Below, one piece after another: positions 39,431 through 50,899 of a stretch of 62,500 nucleotides of DNA. Both the position numbers and the translations under genes were made by a program. Below the pieces are notes generated by a model, which was not told the DNA's origin, did not search any database, and saw only the letters and a list, made by a program, of their open reading frames with translations. Within the stretch, counting starts at the first letter, position 1. Each line of letters begins with the position of its first letter. Source of the stretch: Stramonita haemastoma (taxonomy: Eukaryota; Mollusca; Gastropoda; Neogastropoda; Muricidae); contig CM060316.1 of the NCBI GenBank assembly GCA_030674155.1, forward strand, positions 86,176,779 through 86,239,278, read 5' to 3'.

Positions 39431-42400
39431 TAACAGGAAATAACTATGGATTTTGATGAAATAAAAGCAAGGTGCAGAACTGGAGAAACATTTCCTATCT
39501 GTTGTTGGAAACAGTGTAATGGAATTACATGGTGAGGTAACCTCAAGGCTGGAGGTAAAGTATTTTTCCTGATAAATAAACATGACAGTCTTGAATTTCA
39601 GTTTAGGAATATTAATCTAGAAAATAGAAAAAAATTATGAAACATTCTAGCTTGCCATCTTTACCCTCTTTTAGTGTAGTCTTATGTCTGTGCAGAGATT
39701 ACGTAGTGGAATTGTTTCATTCTCAGTAAACACTTGTGTGTATTTTTCTTTTGCAGTGTGCTGTGATCTCTCCAAGGTTCGACGTGTGCGTCCGTGACAT
39801 GGAGAAGTGGACAAACAACCTTCTGCCATCCCGACAGTTTGGGTAAAGTTCATTTTGTTTGCTGTTTTGTTAATGTGTTGGTGTACAAAGACAGGTCACT
39901 TTTACTCAGAAATTCAACCCAAACCAACCTATAAGTATTTTTCTTTTAAAAACCAAGAGGGATAGTGGAGACAAGTGGTCTGTCTTTTCTGACTTAATTG
40001 ATCTGTCATTTCATTTCAGGGTGATGAGCCTTATAAATATTTGACATTCCAACTTCTTTTTTGGACAAATAACCATGATCTGTTTTGGTTACTTTGTATT
40101 TTAGAGTATGGTATTTAAAAAAAATGTTTTGGTCATTCCTAAAATATAAATCGCATGCAATAATATGTTCTGAGCAAGACTTTAGTTTGAAAGTAAGTTG
40201 CTGACAAAATTTACTTGAAAAATTTAGGTGACTGTATGTTCTAGAAAAGTATAGGAATTTTGATGATAAACCATGAGATATCGACTATGAGGAATTGAAT
40301 TTTAACAGTGCTTCTCTGTAGAACCTTCGACTTCTAAATCCTGTTCTGAGATCCCTGATCCATGAATATGAACATTTTCTGTGAAAAATTCAGATTATTC
40401 AGTTAGTCATGATCATAGTCATACATGGGCTTGTGATTTGAAAAGTCGGTTTGTAAGTAGCTCAGTGCTAGTGTTTATGTTGAAACCAAGATTCATGCCA
40501 GGAGGAGGAACCAACTGGAGAAATGCTAAGCTTGATTGAATGTTTGGGACCCTATTTCAAGTCATTGAATTCCTGTGGAGAGAAAATACTTCATGCTAGT
40601 AATTTCCAATTTTCCACATTTCCATAGAAAACCTAGAAAATTTAGGCATGAAAGCAGTAGAACTTAAAAAACATAGATCTGTCTGCTGCCACTGTTTTTT
40701 CCACAGCTTGTGTGGGAAATGTTGTCAGAACTGTAAAGTTATAAAATGAAAATAAATATTTTGTTTGGATTTTTTTGTGTTTCTTGGTAGCAGAGGATTC
40801 TTGTGTATCTGAAAAGATAGCATCAAGAACAAGATGTGTGTATTGGAGAGTGGGTACACTAGGTTAACCCTTTGCTGGGCACAACGCCCCAAAGCGCCCG
40901 ACCCTGTCCTTGGGCAAAACGCCCCAAAGCGCCCGGCGACATGACCGTCACTTTAGAGCGATCATACATTCGTAATTCCCGCCAATCTCGCTTCAAATCT
41001 CGTGAATATAGAAGCCACGAGACTGCCCGCGAGACTTCCGCATGTTTATTACAAATGGCGGCGATTGGAGTGAGTTTGTTGCAAGTTTTGGAGGAAAAAA
41101 ATCGCAAATTTTTCCAAGATGGATGCTATCTTCGAACCCGACATGTACGATCATTTTTACAGCTTCCATGCCGAAAATATGACGCTGTGAGATGTGTATC
41201 TAGGCTCAAATATCGATGTAATCGATCCTAGTAGTGTGTGCACTTCTGAGTTTGTTGACTGAAGTGAGAGAGACGACTTTGACTACGGCGAAGTTCGAGA
41301 CGAAAATCGATCGTCAAATCTAACACGGCCGATACGCGTTTTGAATTCTACTCTTAGATTTGGGGAAATTATCGCGGATTTCAAGTTCGGCAATGGTTCA
41401 GAACTTGATATATTTTGTTATTTGGTTGCTATTCGGGATTTTGATACGGCAGCGGCTCAAACTTAAACGTTAAGCTGATCGCGATCATCGGTAAACAAAA
41501 ATGGCGGTCGTCGGAATGTTCGATGTGTTCGTGCACCATTTATCAAAAAAACTATAAAACCAACAGTAGGTTGAAAATATCTTTTCTATAATTGTTTCTT
41601 AATGTTTTAGTTTTTATTTAATCAAAATCCATGCACGCATTCTAAAGTTATTGCAACGCTAACTGTAACACACGCAAACCAATCAATGACTTTGTGTGTT
41701 TATGCATTATAATTCTAAAAGAAAATAAAAATAATGACAAAAATTGGGTATTAGCAATTTCTTTATTCATTTCTGCATCTTGCTGTTTTTATTTCATCAA
41801 AATCCACCTGACCATTGTAGAGTTATTGCATGTTAAATACATACACCCACTCACAAGCCATCCACCTCCATTTTCTCTGCCCAGCAGGGAGGTGACAAAT
41901 GATTTTGCTGTGCCCAGCAAAGGGTTAATTAAAAAAATACTTGAAAAATTATTTAAAAAAAAAAAAAAAATTTTGAAGGCTATAAAAGACTTTCTGCTGG
42001 AAGGACATAGTGTTCAGTTCTAAAGATGAGTAAGAAATAGTCACAGCACGTTAATTATTCAGCTTGCTATGGTCTGTAGTAATTAATGGCATATTTGTCA
42101 GATGATGCCAAATTTTTCAAAGGAGGGTGTGTGTGTATTGATTTAAATTCAACTTTGACAACGTGATGATTTTGAGTTCCTTAAGTGAAGAGAGGCCTCA
42201 TCCAGCAACAGTTGTCCTTACTGTTTGCGTTTCTGACATCCCTTCCAACTTTACTCCCAACTCCTCCTCGTCTTTTTCCTGAAAACAGATAAGCAAAGAG
42301 AAGGGTTAAATCATCAGAATTATTTGGTTCATTTATATATTTGCACATCTTAACAAAAAAATAAGGTGTAAGAAGAGCTGTATTTATACTGTTGTGTGAT

Positions 42401-42503
42401 TTGTTTCAGGTACATTGTACTCACTACCAGCGGTGGGATCATGGACCACGAAGAAGCCAGGCGCAAACATCTGGGAGGGAAAATCCTTGGATACTTCTTC
42501 TGA
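35261..42503 (+). CDS. RPS15A: Ribosomal protein S15a (uS8), four coding exons
   Basis: This is the cytosolic 40S ribosomal subunit protein uS8, which binds the 18S rRNA central domain. Exons 35261-35393, 38181-38260, 39757-39842 and 42410-42503 join in phases 1, 0 and 2 and give a 130-residue protein, exactly the usual length in animals. [20 protein letters not shown] starts the protein, SPRFDV and NLLPSRQFG are in the middle, and [18 protein letters not shown] ends it. The frame is intact. Introns carry an inverted repeat (intron 1), a SINE with a nested MITE (intron 3) and a piggyBac-like element (intron 4). The upstream TOP-like exon fits a translationally regulated ribosomal protein mRNA. 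Confidence 0.98.
37190..37422 (-). mobile_element. tRNA-derived SINE, another family (RPS15A intron 2)
   Basis: On the minus strand the head reads GCCGCCATGGTTCAGTGGCT, with a B-box-like CAGTTTAAATCCC, then a long non-tRNA body. No second copy is in the window, so the borders are uncertain. Confidence 0.45.
38181..38260 (+). CDS. RPS15A: RPS15A coding exon 2
   Basis: The exon follows TTTAAG and encodes [20 protein letters not shown] and LTGRLNK. It ends in phase 0 at GTGAGT. Confidence 0.97.
38566..39155 (-). mobile_element. SINE family B with a nested MITE (RPS15A intron 3)
   Basis: The SINE tail starts at TTATATCAAGGATAGTGG and the head ends at CACTAGGCTATCCCACC. It is split by the piggyBac-like MITE at 38718-38982. 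Confidence 0.85.
38718..38982. mobile_element. piggyBac-like MITE inside a SINE (RPS15A intron 3)
   Basis: The element is bounded by TTAA at both sides, with inverted ends CCCTCTT. Removing it and one TTAA restores GGATTTAACATGTGCGCAAG, the normal SINE B sequence. TTAA target duplication with CCC-starting ends is the piggyBac signature. It is about 257 bp with no coding capacity. Confidence 0.8.
39371..39429 (+). repeat. (TG)n microsatellite (RPS15A intron 3)
   Basis: This is a pure TG array. The preceding 39247-39340 is a C/A-rich, homopolymer-rich stretch. Confidence 0.97.
39757..39842 (+). CDS. RPS15A: RPS15A coding exon 3
   Basis: The exon follows TTTTCTTTTGCAG and encodes [20 protein letters not shown] and NLLPSRQF. 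It ends in phase 2 at GTAAAG. Confidence 0.97.
40864..41928. mobile_element. piggyBac-like element in RPS15A intron 4
   Basis: Both ends read TTAACCCTTTGCTGGGCACA inward: a TTAA duplication plus 16 identical terminal bases. A direct repeat of AACGCCCCAAAGCGCCCG lies just inside the left end. The 1,065-bp interior has short open stretches (for example 41118-41190, and an acidic [16 protein letters not shown] around 41270) but no intact transposase. It is probably a deletion derivative. Confidence 0.8.
42410..42503 (+). CDS. RPS15A: RPS15A coding exon 4 with stop
   Basis: The exon follows TTTGTTTCAG and encodes [20 protein letters not shown], then [11 protein letters not shown] and TGA. The poly(A) signal AATAAA (42517-42522) is 14 nt beyond the stop, so the 3'UTR is very short, as is usual for ribosomal protein mRNAs. 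Confidence 0.97.
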
Positions 42504-42516
42504 GTGAAAAGACTGA

Positions 42517-42522
42517 AATAAA
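42517..42522 (+). promoter_or_regulatory. RPS15A polyadenylation signal
   Basis: AATAAA lies 14 nt after the RPS15A stop, with a TGTGTTTTTTTT stretch about 25 nt further on acting as a plausible downstream element. Confidence 0.75.
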
Positions 42523-42539
42523 GCTGTTCATGTAAAAGG

Positions 42540-45420
42540 ATGACATGTGTTTTTTTTTATATTTTAAAGTGTGTTTTCCCTCTTTATTTCTCTCTTTTAA
42601 ATACTTTTTTTTCCTTTTGAGCAAATAAGGCAATATATAGTCTTCTCTTATAAACTTGCCCCTAAAATATGAAGCAGTATTTTTGAGAACAAAATAAAGC
42701 GGTACAAGAGGGGAAAGCTGCATACAACTTACAAATTCAAGGTTCACTTTCTATGTTACAAATGTTCTCCAATAGCTTGCATCTTGTAGGCTCAGCAAAA
42801 AGACCTTCAGGAAACTATGAGATGGGCTTGTGTAATTCAGTAATACATTGTTGATAATACCCCAATAACACAAGTTAATGTGGGAATGAATAATTGTATT
42901 GTTGACACATGGAATCACGGTCGTATTTCACATCTCGACAAAAATATGACGTGCTAGTTTGGCCATATCTTAAAAAAAAAAAATAAATAAAAGATCACTC
43001 TCAGATTGACAAAACCAAACATATGTGATGGTCCACCACATGATAGTCGCATTGCACTGGAGGTCAGTGTTTAGTTTTTAACATTTTATTAACATTTAAA
43101 CGGCTATTCAATTGAAAAAAAAAAACCAAACCAAAAAAAACAACAAAAAACGGGACAATTATTGAAAAGTTATTATAAATTAAAATGATAGACTGCAGGA
43201 ATTGTTACAAGGAAATTGACAAGTTTTGCATCATAATTATTGGTAAGAATAAGGGTATGGGTGTTTTGAAACACATCTTAAAGCAAAAGGACACAAAATT
43301 ACGACTTGATACTACAGTACAAAGTACAAAAATGGCTACAGTTTTATAAGAAAATCTCGGAATAACCTGCCCCCCGCCTGCTGGGTGGGAAAGTGGGTCA
43401 GGTGCAATGCGACTCATTTTGTGGTGGAGCATCACAAATATCAAAGTAAAGTTGGTTTGAAGTACTTTTAGGGTTTACTCAGATATTTGCCCATAGATCT
43501 CCCAATTTCTTGTGCTTTATCAGTAAGTCAGTCGGTGAATGCTGGAAAACGAAAAACGTGTGACAAACACCCAGGCTTACCTCAGCAATGTGCATCTGTC
43601 AGCTAATCTACAAGAATCACATTGATTTTACACTCGGTGTTTCCTAAGGCTTGGGAATCACTTTGAAGTAAAATTTGCCAATACTGCCTCTTTCAGCATA
43701 CTTCTTTGTCACCATTTTTGTCATGAAAATTGTCAACTTTAGGCGATGTAAAAAAAGTAAAAAACACAATTCACAATTTTTTTCCCCATAATTCACAGTG
43801 CTTCATTCCCATAAACATGTGTCAGCTACTCGCAATAAGGGAAGAAACTCTTGAAGTGAGACTAATTCAGTTAGCAACACAAGTAATTTCCCTTGGATTG
43901 GGCCTGATCAATTTTTTTCTCTAAGGTCATACAAAAAGGTATGACAAAGCATTTTGAGGTGCAGTAAGAGTGTACAAATAGCCATGACAACACACCATTG
44001 ATTTGGTCCTATAACCCAAATTTGGGTGAATAGAACTTCTGTCCTGGCTGGCCGCATTAGCTGGAGACTATTTCTTCTTGCTGAGGCCTGAGCTGGGTTT
44101 CCAGACATTTTCTTTCCTGGGTTTCAGACTTTCTAGAGAGAGAAACTTCAAAAGGGGTTCTTGCGTTACTGCATCTTTACACAAAACTGTAGAAAAACAT
44201 ACCATGCCATACACCATTGTTTAAGGAAATGTTCTGGCAGTAACAGTAGCATGGTTTATAATATTGGGTTTGTATGCTTGTAGTTCTGTTTATGGAGACA
44301 AGACAGTGGACACAATTACGTCACCAATAACACATTAAACAGCATGCAGACAGATAGCCTATTGTAACTGATAAATTGTGCTTGTACTCGTAGATTTGAC
44401 TTCCTGAAATGTTATTGTCTTCTACTGAATGAAATACTTGACTGCACATCATGTCTCTGTGTCCTTGCTGTTGCCATGGAAATCCCATTAAAGCACAACT
44501 GTGACAAAGAGTATTCTAAAATGTAAAGTCTGTTTCTAAACAATGGCACTGTCTGAGAAAGTTATGTCAATGGCTAAAGCCAAGACTGAAGTAAACACAT
44601 TACTATTATACCTGTGGAGTGTAAGGTAATTTTCACCCACTTGTCAACAGATATGTCGCACAAAGGTTCTACATCTGTAAAAAACCCTTTTAAAAAAAAG
44701 TGATAATGTCTCCTCGACTAAATGCTGGCAAGTTTGTTCTCTCTTCTTATGTGCAAAAAAGTAAAGGTTATAACTGGTAATATTTTGATTGAGTCACCAG
44801 AAAACTAACCACCGTTTCTTTCTGCCAGTGTTATGAGTACCGAGAGAAATAATATGTAGAAGGATTAGATTGTGCAGCTTTCCCATGGGGGGTGGGAGAG
44901 GAAGGTTAGTTTTTTTTGTTGTTTTTTTCCCTAGTTAAATCATAATGGAGAAAGCTCTGTTTACTGTCTGGAAGAAAAAGATAATGAAAAGCACATGTGA
45001 AGCCAGCAATAGCAGGTCCAGTATACACTAACAGGAAATGATTCAGATTTATAGACAGCATGCACTCTCTCCACAAGTTTGCCTTTGAATGGGGAAAGTG
45101 CATGCCATAGCTTTCAAAATCATAAACGAGGATCTTATCTGTCCACACTGGACAGAACAGGTGCTGTGGCAATCTGCCAATGGCCTCTATTTTGGGAGGG
45201 AGTGTATAAACTCGGAGGGCCTCTCCTGTTTTCTGTTTATATATCAAAATGAGTAAAGCAGCCAGCTAGCTGAAAAAGTCCCCGAGATTTGTGTACTCTC
45301 TGCAAAAGTGGCCAGCTGACCTGAACAATGGTAAATATTTTATCTTGTGTATTTCCAGGGGCGACAGAACAGTAGGAAAAAACACATGTATACATACAGT
45401 TTTTGGACATACTGTTTTTT
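42540..45420. other. Intergenic after RPS15A, no firm gene
   Basis: Apart from the candidate terminal exon at 44068-44132, there is only low-complexity AT-rich sequence. A 113-codon minus-strand frame (45247-44906) shows no recognisable domain. Confidence 0.45.
44068..44132 (-). CDS. Candidate terminal exon of a convergent gene
   Basis: On the minus strand a good acceptor (TTTCTCTCTCTAG) precedes a 65-nt stretch that reads SLKPRKENVWKPSSGLSKKK and stop. A Lys-rich C-terminus and AATAAA further down the minus strand near 43088 would fit. No upstream exon was recognised, so this may be chance. Confidence 0.22.
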
Positions 45421-45654
45421 GTTTAGTTTCTCGGCGAGATGTCGAGGTTCACCAATGGTGAGAATTTGTGTATGTGACTGTTTTAATCCACCTTGAACCT
45501 TAGCCTTAACTACTGGGAAAAAATATAGGCCACCCAGCTATTTATTAAGGCAGATGATCAAATATGCAATTTAGAGGTTCTGTATTTCAGGTCAGCATTC
45601 CATGTATTAAGATTAAGAAAACACGAACATACCCAACAAACATCCCTGAAATGG

Positions 45655-45736
45655 AAATGTGGCTACCACCATGGTGGGCTGAAGCGATCACATATAATTA
45701 TACAAAATCTCACCATCGATGAACCCTCTGAGCTCT
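45655..45736 (+). mobile_element. Family C SINE tail fragment
   Basis: AAAATCTCACCATCGATGAA, then CCTCTGAGCTCTAACAAGA, matches the family C tail. It abuts the LINE remnant that starts at 45737. An inverted tail piece lies at 45427-45490 (TTCACCAATGGTGAGAATTT). Confidence 0.55.
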
Positions 45737-46760
45737 AACAAGATTCAATCAGCACCTGCCAAACTGGAATGTGGTGTCCCTCAGGGATCAGTTCTGGGCC
45801 CTCTTCTCTTTATGCTCTGAACTGCTCCAGTCGCATAATATAGCTCGTCTAGACCATCATGATATCAATTATCACTTATGCTGATGACTCTCAGATTCAA
45901 AGCAGTGATACACCTGAAAAGCAGTGATACACCTGAACACCTGAAAATCTGCCTTCTCTCTTGACAAATATGACCAACTGCCTTCAAGATATCCAACACT
46001 GGATGATACAAAAGTTACAACTAAATGCAGATAAAACCATATGCAGATGCCTGTAGGCACCAAACTTTCTTCCATTTCAATGGTAACGCGTCAGTTCCGC
46101 TATCCACTTGTGTGAATTATCTAGGGGTCTCCATACAAAAATTAACCACCCAGACCTGTCAGTCATGCTACTGTCGACTACGGCGTATTAGTGCAATTCG
46201 AAAGTACCTGTCCACTGACGCAACATCCAAACTTGTCACTTCTCTTATTCTTTCGCGTCTGGACTATTGCAATTCTCTTTTGGCTGGTCTGCCAGCATCA
46301 TCTATCCACTCCCTTCAACGTATACAAAACTCTGCAGCTCGTCTAGTCCTCAGAAAGAAAAACATCTGAGCACATTACCCCTCTCTTGCAATCTCTCCAC
46401 TGGCTGCCCGTACCACAGAGAGTATACTACAAGATCAGTACCCTCTGTTACAAATGTCTTCACAAAACTGCACCCTCCTACCTCTGTGAATGTCTTCACT
46501 TGTACACACCTTCTCGCTCCCTCCGCTCGGCCACAGATACTTTGTCCTTAAGAATACCTAGATTCTACCAATCTACCGTTGGCCACCGCTCTTTCTGTTT
46601 TTGGTCATTTTATCTGGAATGACCTCCCTCTCTCCCTCCGGCAAAAGCCTACTTATGACGCTTTTAATTCCAACTTCAAATCAATATACACTTATTTCAA
46701 ACCTAAGATTTTCTCCTGTTTCCATCTCTTATCTGTCCCTTCCTTCAACATCTACCTGCC
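45737..46760 (+). pseudogene. Degenerate LINE reverse transcriptase (fingers/palm to C-terminus)
   Basis: CGVPQGSVLGPLLF and YADDSQIQSSD, the catalytic palm motifs, are visible at 45760-45910 with stops between them. Then VNYLGVSIQ, LVTSLILSRLDYCNSLLAGL and LLQSLHWLPVPQRVYYKIST follow in shifting frames. The block order is that of L2/CR1/jockey-type elements. It is 5' truncated and dead. Confidence 0.8.
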
Positions 46761-46784
46761 AAAGTGTATTTATACCTTTATAAG

Positions 46785-46900
46785 TGCGCGCGCGCGCGTG
46801 CGTGCGTGCGTGCGTCTTCCTTTTAACATCTATCCACTAAAAAGTGATTTTAGACAAATAATCGGGGGGGGGGGGGGGGTGGGGGGGGGGGGGGGGGGAG
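46785..46900 (+). repeat. (CG)n/(TGCG)n and a poly-G tract
   Basis: GCGCGCGCG is followed by GTGCGTGCG units (46785-46814). Then come 46864-46899, almost only G. Confidence 0.93.
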
Positions 46901-47058
46901 GATATATGTCGGGTGTTGTAAGTGGACAGGTGAATGGAGGATTATAAAAAAATAAAAAAAAAAAAATTATAGGTCTAATTATCAGTAAAGCTTGAACCAT
47001 AAAAAAAAGGATAATTAGAAGGATAGTAAACTTGAGTAAATTAATGCTACATTTCTCC

Positions 47059-47189
47059 TGTGTGTGTATGTGTGTGTGTGTGTGTGTTGGAGCGCGTGTG
47101 GCGTTTGTGCATGTGTGTAGTGATGTGTGTGTTGTGTGTGTGACTGTTGTGTGAGTGACTGTGTGTGTGTGAGTGTGACTGTGTGTGTG

Positions 47190-47222
<33 letters not shown>
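47059..47222 (+). repeat. Irregular (TG)n at the LINE 3' edge
   Basis: TG blocks are broken by GACTG and GAGTG words and end in a pure TG array next to the LINE 3' end. Confidence 0.95.
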
Positions 47223-47223
<1 letters not shown>

Positions 47224-47229
47224 TGTTTT

Positions 47230-48988
47230 TAACAGGCAATAATTATCATCGGTAAAATTAAAATGTTATTAAAACAAGAAAAAGCTAAAGTCCAAACTAA
47301 ACTAAAAGGGCAACTGGACTTTGAAGCAAACATTCACAAATTCTGAACATTAATGAAAAATTACTGAAAACATTTTCTAATGAACAATCGGGAATATTGG
47401 GCAAATAGGTTTTTAAAACGTTACATTCAAAAATCAAATGGAAAATTGAAATGTTTTCACCACAACAGCACGCAACGCCTGTCACAAATTTTGTTTTAAA
47501 TGCATTTAGCTTTAGTCTGTAAAGTAGCGAGATTACTTGTCTGAGCTTCGCCATACTATAATGTGGAAAATTCGAAACTATATTTTTTAAGTTATAAGCC
47601 TTTACAATATGATGTTTAGAAATGCTATCAAAATCTTTAACTAATAATTTCATTTCATTCTTGGATTCTTTTTCCAATAGATTGTAAGTCTCAGAAATTG
47701 AGAGTGGATATATTAAAATTATTGATCCGTTCTCTTGTTTTGCACCCCTTTTAGCAGCGCGATCTGCCCATTCATTGCAAGAAAAGCCAAGATGAGACGG
47801 AACCCAACAGAAATTCACATCTGTTCCTCTTAAAATAAGACAATGTATTAAATGATGAATTTCTGTCACAATATTACAATGCGGTTTTACTGAAGCAGAT
47901 CTAAGTGAGTGTAGGGCTGATTTTGAATCTACACAAAATAAGATTTGGTTGACAAGAAAAGGTAGTTCATTGATATAGTTTAAAGCCATTAAAATTGCCA
48001 TTAGTTCGGCTGTGTAAACAGATCGACTTTTTCCAAGGTAGTAAGATTTTTCAGTTTTTAATTCAGGGACGACAAAGGCTGCACCTGCTTGATGATTGCT
48101 AAGAAGTGATCCATCTGTATTATAGATTTTTAGATGATTTGGGTATGTGTTTTCAATGTGCGATCTGACGGAACTGATTACAATATGTGGATTATCGTCT
48201 TTCCTGTAAGGTGTATGCTCAATGTCAAAGTGTGCTCTGTTTTGCTCCCACTTTGGACAGGGTGTGGTTTTTTGTTCGACATCAACATTCTCTGGGATGA
48301 TTCCTGTTTTGTCCGGTAATTCTTTCGAATATGACCTAATTGTAGATAAGGAAAATATGCCTCTTGCTCTTTTGGGAAAATCGACATCGGATTTCATTTT
48401 AACCTCTTTTGCGACAAAATTCCTGGATGAAGAACTTCTGACAATATATTTTGCGCATGCTAGTCGTCTGTATTCTTCTCAAGGAAGAACATCTACTTCT
48501 TTATATGTACCAAAAGATGATGCATGGAAGGGAACACCAAGCGCAAGGCGATATGCCTTGCAATCTAAACTTTGTAGCTTTCTTTTTAGGTAGTTCGGAG
48601 CACTGAAAAACACTTCTTGACCGTAGGTTAACTTAGAACGAACAAGTGATGTTGCTAAGTGCTTCAGTATCAAAGGGTCTTGACCCCACTTTTGCTTATT
48701 GATGATTTTCAAAAGGTTAATGCTTTTTCTGGCTTTATTAATTATATGTTCGATGTGTGAATTCCAGCTAAGTTTGGAAGTAATGATAACACCAAGGAAT
48801 TTCACAGATTGCTCATATTGAATGACGTCATTTTCTAATCTAAATGATGGAAGATCATTGGGATTACTACCGTTATTAAAAAGTACAATATGTGTTTTTT
48901 CTGGGGACATTGTAAGCCCATTTTCTGAAATATACCAATTTACTTTGTCAATTTCTGTTTGATATACCTTTCTTATGTGATTTAAAGC
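47230..48988 (-). pseudogene. LINE with RNase H domain (I-superfamily type), nearly open
   Basis: On the minus strand the frame from about 48985 to 47297 is broken only by TGA at 48479-48481 (DVLP, stop, EEYRRL). The RT thumb region reads KFLGVIITSKLSWNSHIEHI. The RNase H domain follows with NTDGSL (Asp95), YTAELMAI (Glu131), CVDSKSAL (Asp157) and VPSHLGFSCNEWADRAAK (His202, Asp212), numbered from the downstream Met. The whole D-E-D-H-D set is kept. The endonuclease and most of the RT are missing. Confidence 0.85.
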
Positions 48989-49058
<70 letters not shown>

Positions 49059-49107
49059 TGTGTGTGTGCGCGCGCGCGTGCGTGCGTGCGTGCGTGCGTG
49101 TGTGTGT
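48989..49107 (+). repeat. (TG)n/(CGTG)n microsatellite at the LINE 5' edge
   Basis: A pure TG array is followed by GCGCGCG and GTGC units. It borders the RNase H LINE remnant. Confidence 0.96.
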
Positions 49108-49217
49108 ACTTTCGAATTTGCTAAAACTATAAATTGTTATTGACTGCTGTGTTGTATGGGTCGAATGCAAGCGCTTTGATTTGTTTTTACAAGATATAGC
49201 GCTATATAAATTCCATG

Positions 49218-49218
<1 letters not shown>

Positions 49219-49266
<48 letters not shown>

Positions 49267-49296
49267 GTTATTATCATTATTATTATTATTATCAAT
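49219..49296 (+). repeat. (ATT)n microsatellite
   Basis: ATT units with a few GTT and ATC changes. Confidence 0.95.
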
Positions 49297-49865
49297 TGGG
49301 GAATAGAAAAAAAATCTTAGAATTAATGTGGACTATACAAATCTCTGTAGACAGTGCATAATCACAATTCACAATGGCTTATTCCCATTAACTCTTTCGA
49401 GCTATAGAATAACAAAAAGTTTACATGTAGGCCTAGGCTATAATTTTGTATGAGGAAATAAATGACGGGTATCATTTGTACAGAACGGATGCAAGGGAGG
49501 TCACAATGTAAGGTACTGGTGTGCGCAGACAGCACGAGTAGTCGTTCTTAGCTCTGCTGGATAATGGTGTTTGTAATTCAGTCCTCGTAAAGTCGGGATA
49601 GGTTTAGGTGCGACGTGTCCGTCAACATGCATATATTTTCCATGTCCAGGGAAAAAAACTAACCACTGCCCAGGTAAAAATGTACAGTACAACACATTGT
49701 ACGTAAACTTCTGCAGTGGAAGGGGAACGAACATGCATTCACTTTTCCCCCTGTGATGAAAAAAAAAAAAAAAAGGCTATTGCAGCTGATTCAACAGAAG
49801 ATTGATTGAGCATTCCCCAACACTGGCAGACAATCGAGTGCTGGAACAGACGGGAGAAACAAAAA

Positions 49866-50125
49866 AACAGTGACCTCTCATTAACCCCTTTGGCTGGCTC
49901 TCACAAGAAAGCACTGACCTTCCATTAACCTATTTGGCTGGATCTCGTAAAATAAAGCAATGGCTTTTAACAATTTGGTAGGATCTCACAAGAAAGCAAT
50001 GACCTTTAACATACATAACTGGATTTTATAACAAAAAAGTAGTGATTTTTTTTGCCCAGGTGTCAGGATATTCACAAGAAAGCAATGGGCAGTGGGTCCA
50101 GTAGAAAAGAAATGACCTTTACCAG
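49866..50125 (+). repeat. Degenerate minisatellite, about 50-bp units
   Basis: CACAAGAAAGCAATGACCTT with TTAAC and TTGGCTGGATCT recurs about five times with many changes. Confidence 0.7.
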
Positions 50126-50328
50126 GACTTTAATGGACATACGAATGTCTGTTTTTGACCTAATAATATAACTGATCTAGTAGAGGGAGAAGAACCAGTA
50201 GGTAACACGTGATAACAGCATGGGAAAATAGCTTTTGAAACTGACCATTCCCTCCCTTCCCCTGCCCCCCTTAGTCAAAATGGCCCAAGCCAAAATTTGC
50301 CAATAACAGCATCTAAAATACTATAAGT

Positions 50329-50345
50329 ATATATATATATCTATA

Positions 50346-50441
<96 letters not shown>
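50329..50441 (+). repeat. (TA)n/(ATCT)n microsatellite
   Basis: About 13 ATCT units lie between two TATATA arrays. They take the place of the tail of the SINE at 50452. Confidence 0.96.
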
Positions 50442-50444
<3 letters not shown>

Positions 50445-50451
50445 TAAGTAT

Positions 50452-50899
50452 AATACACAATGGCCTACTCTTTCGGAAAACGGAAGGGCTTTTAGCGTGT
50501 GTGCAAGATGTTCTGCGTGCATTTGCACACGGGGCCTCAATTTATAGTGTAATGGCTTCTGGATTGCCCACAGACTCAATTCATACTGCATTCAGAATGG
50601 AAACATATTTGACAAGACCGCGTGTTCATTTTGGGTGCAACTTGCTGTTAAACGAAGTAACTTCCGGAGCCACCTGTTTATTCTAGTTTCGTACATAGCA
50701 GCCACAGTTTCGCACACAGGTGAGCATAAGAGGTTGATACCGATACATATACTGATATAGTGCCCTCCGAAGGACTTTTGGAGGGTAGTGGAGTCTGCAC
50801 TGATGCTAACCCTTGAAGAAAAATCCTTGAACGAGATTCGAACCCAGGGTCAGCAGACAACAAATGCATCACTCTAACCAGCTGACTAACCCGTCCCCC
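50452..50899 (-). mobile_element. SINE family B split by a 210-bp insertion
   Basis: The SINE part is recognisable at 50456-50550 (ACACAATGGCCTACTCTTTC and onwards) and resumes at 50763 (CTCCGAAGGACTTTTGG) to the head CTGACTAACCCGTCCCCC. TATAGTG occurs at both junctions. The tail is replaced by a (TA)n tract. Confidence 0.72.

Noticed and set aside
42158..42241. Possible C/D box snoRNA in RPS15A intron 4 (GTGATGA at 42163, CTGA at 42233)
   Set aside because: The flanks do not pair, no D' box is visible, and the stretch before CTGA has no rRNA match I could recognise.
44906..45247. 113-codon minus-strand frame
   Set aside because: No domain, no second exon, and the length is within chance for AT-rich unique DNA. 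It is kept only as a remark under the intergenic entry.
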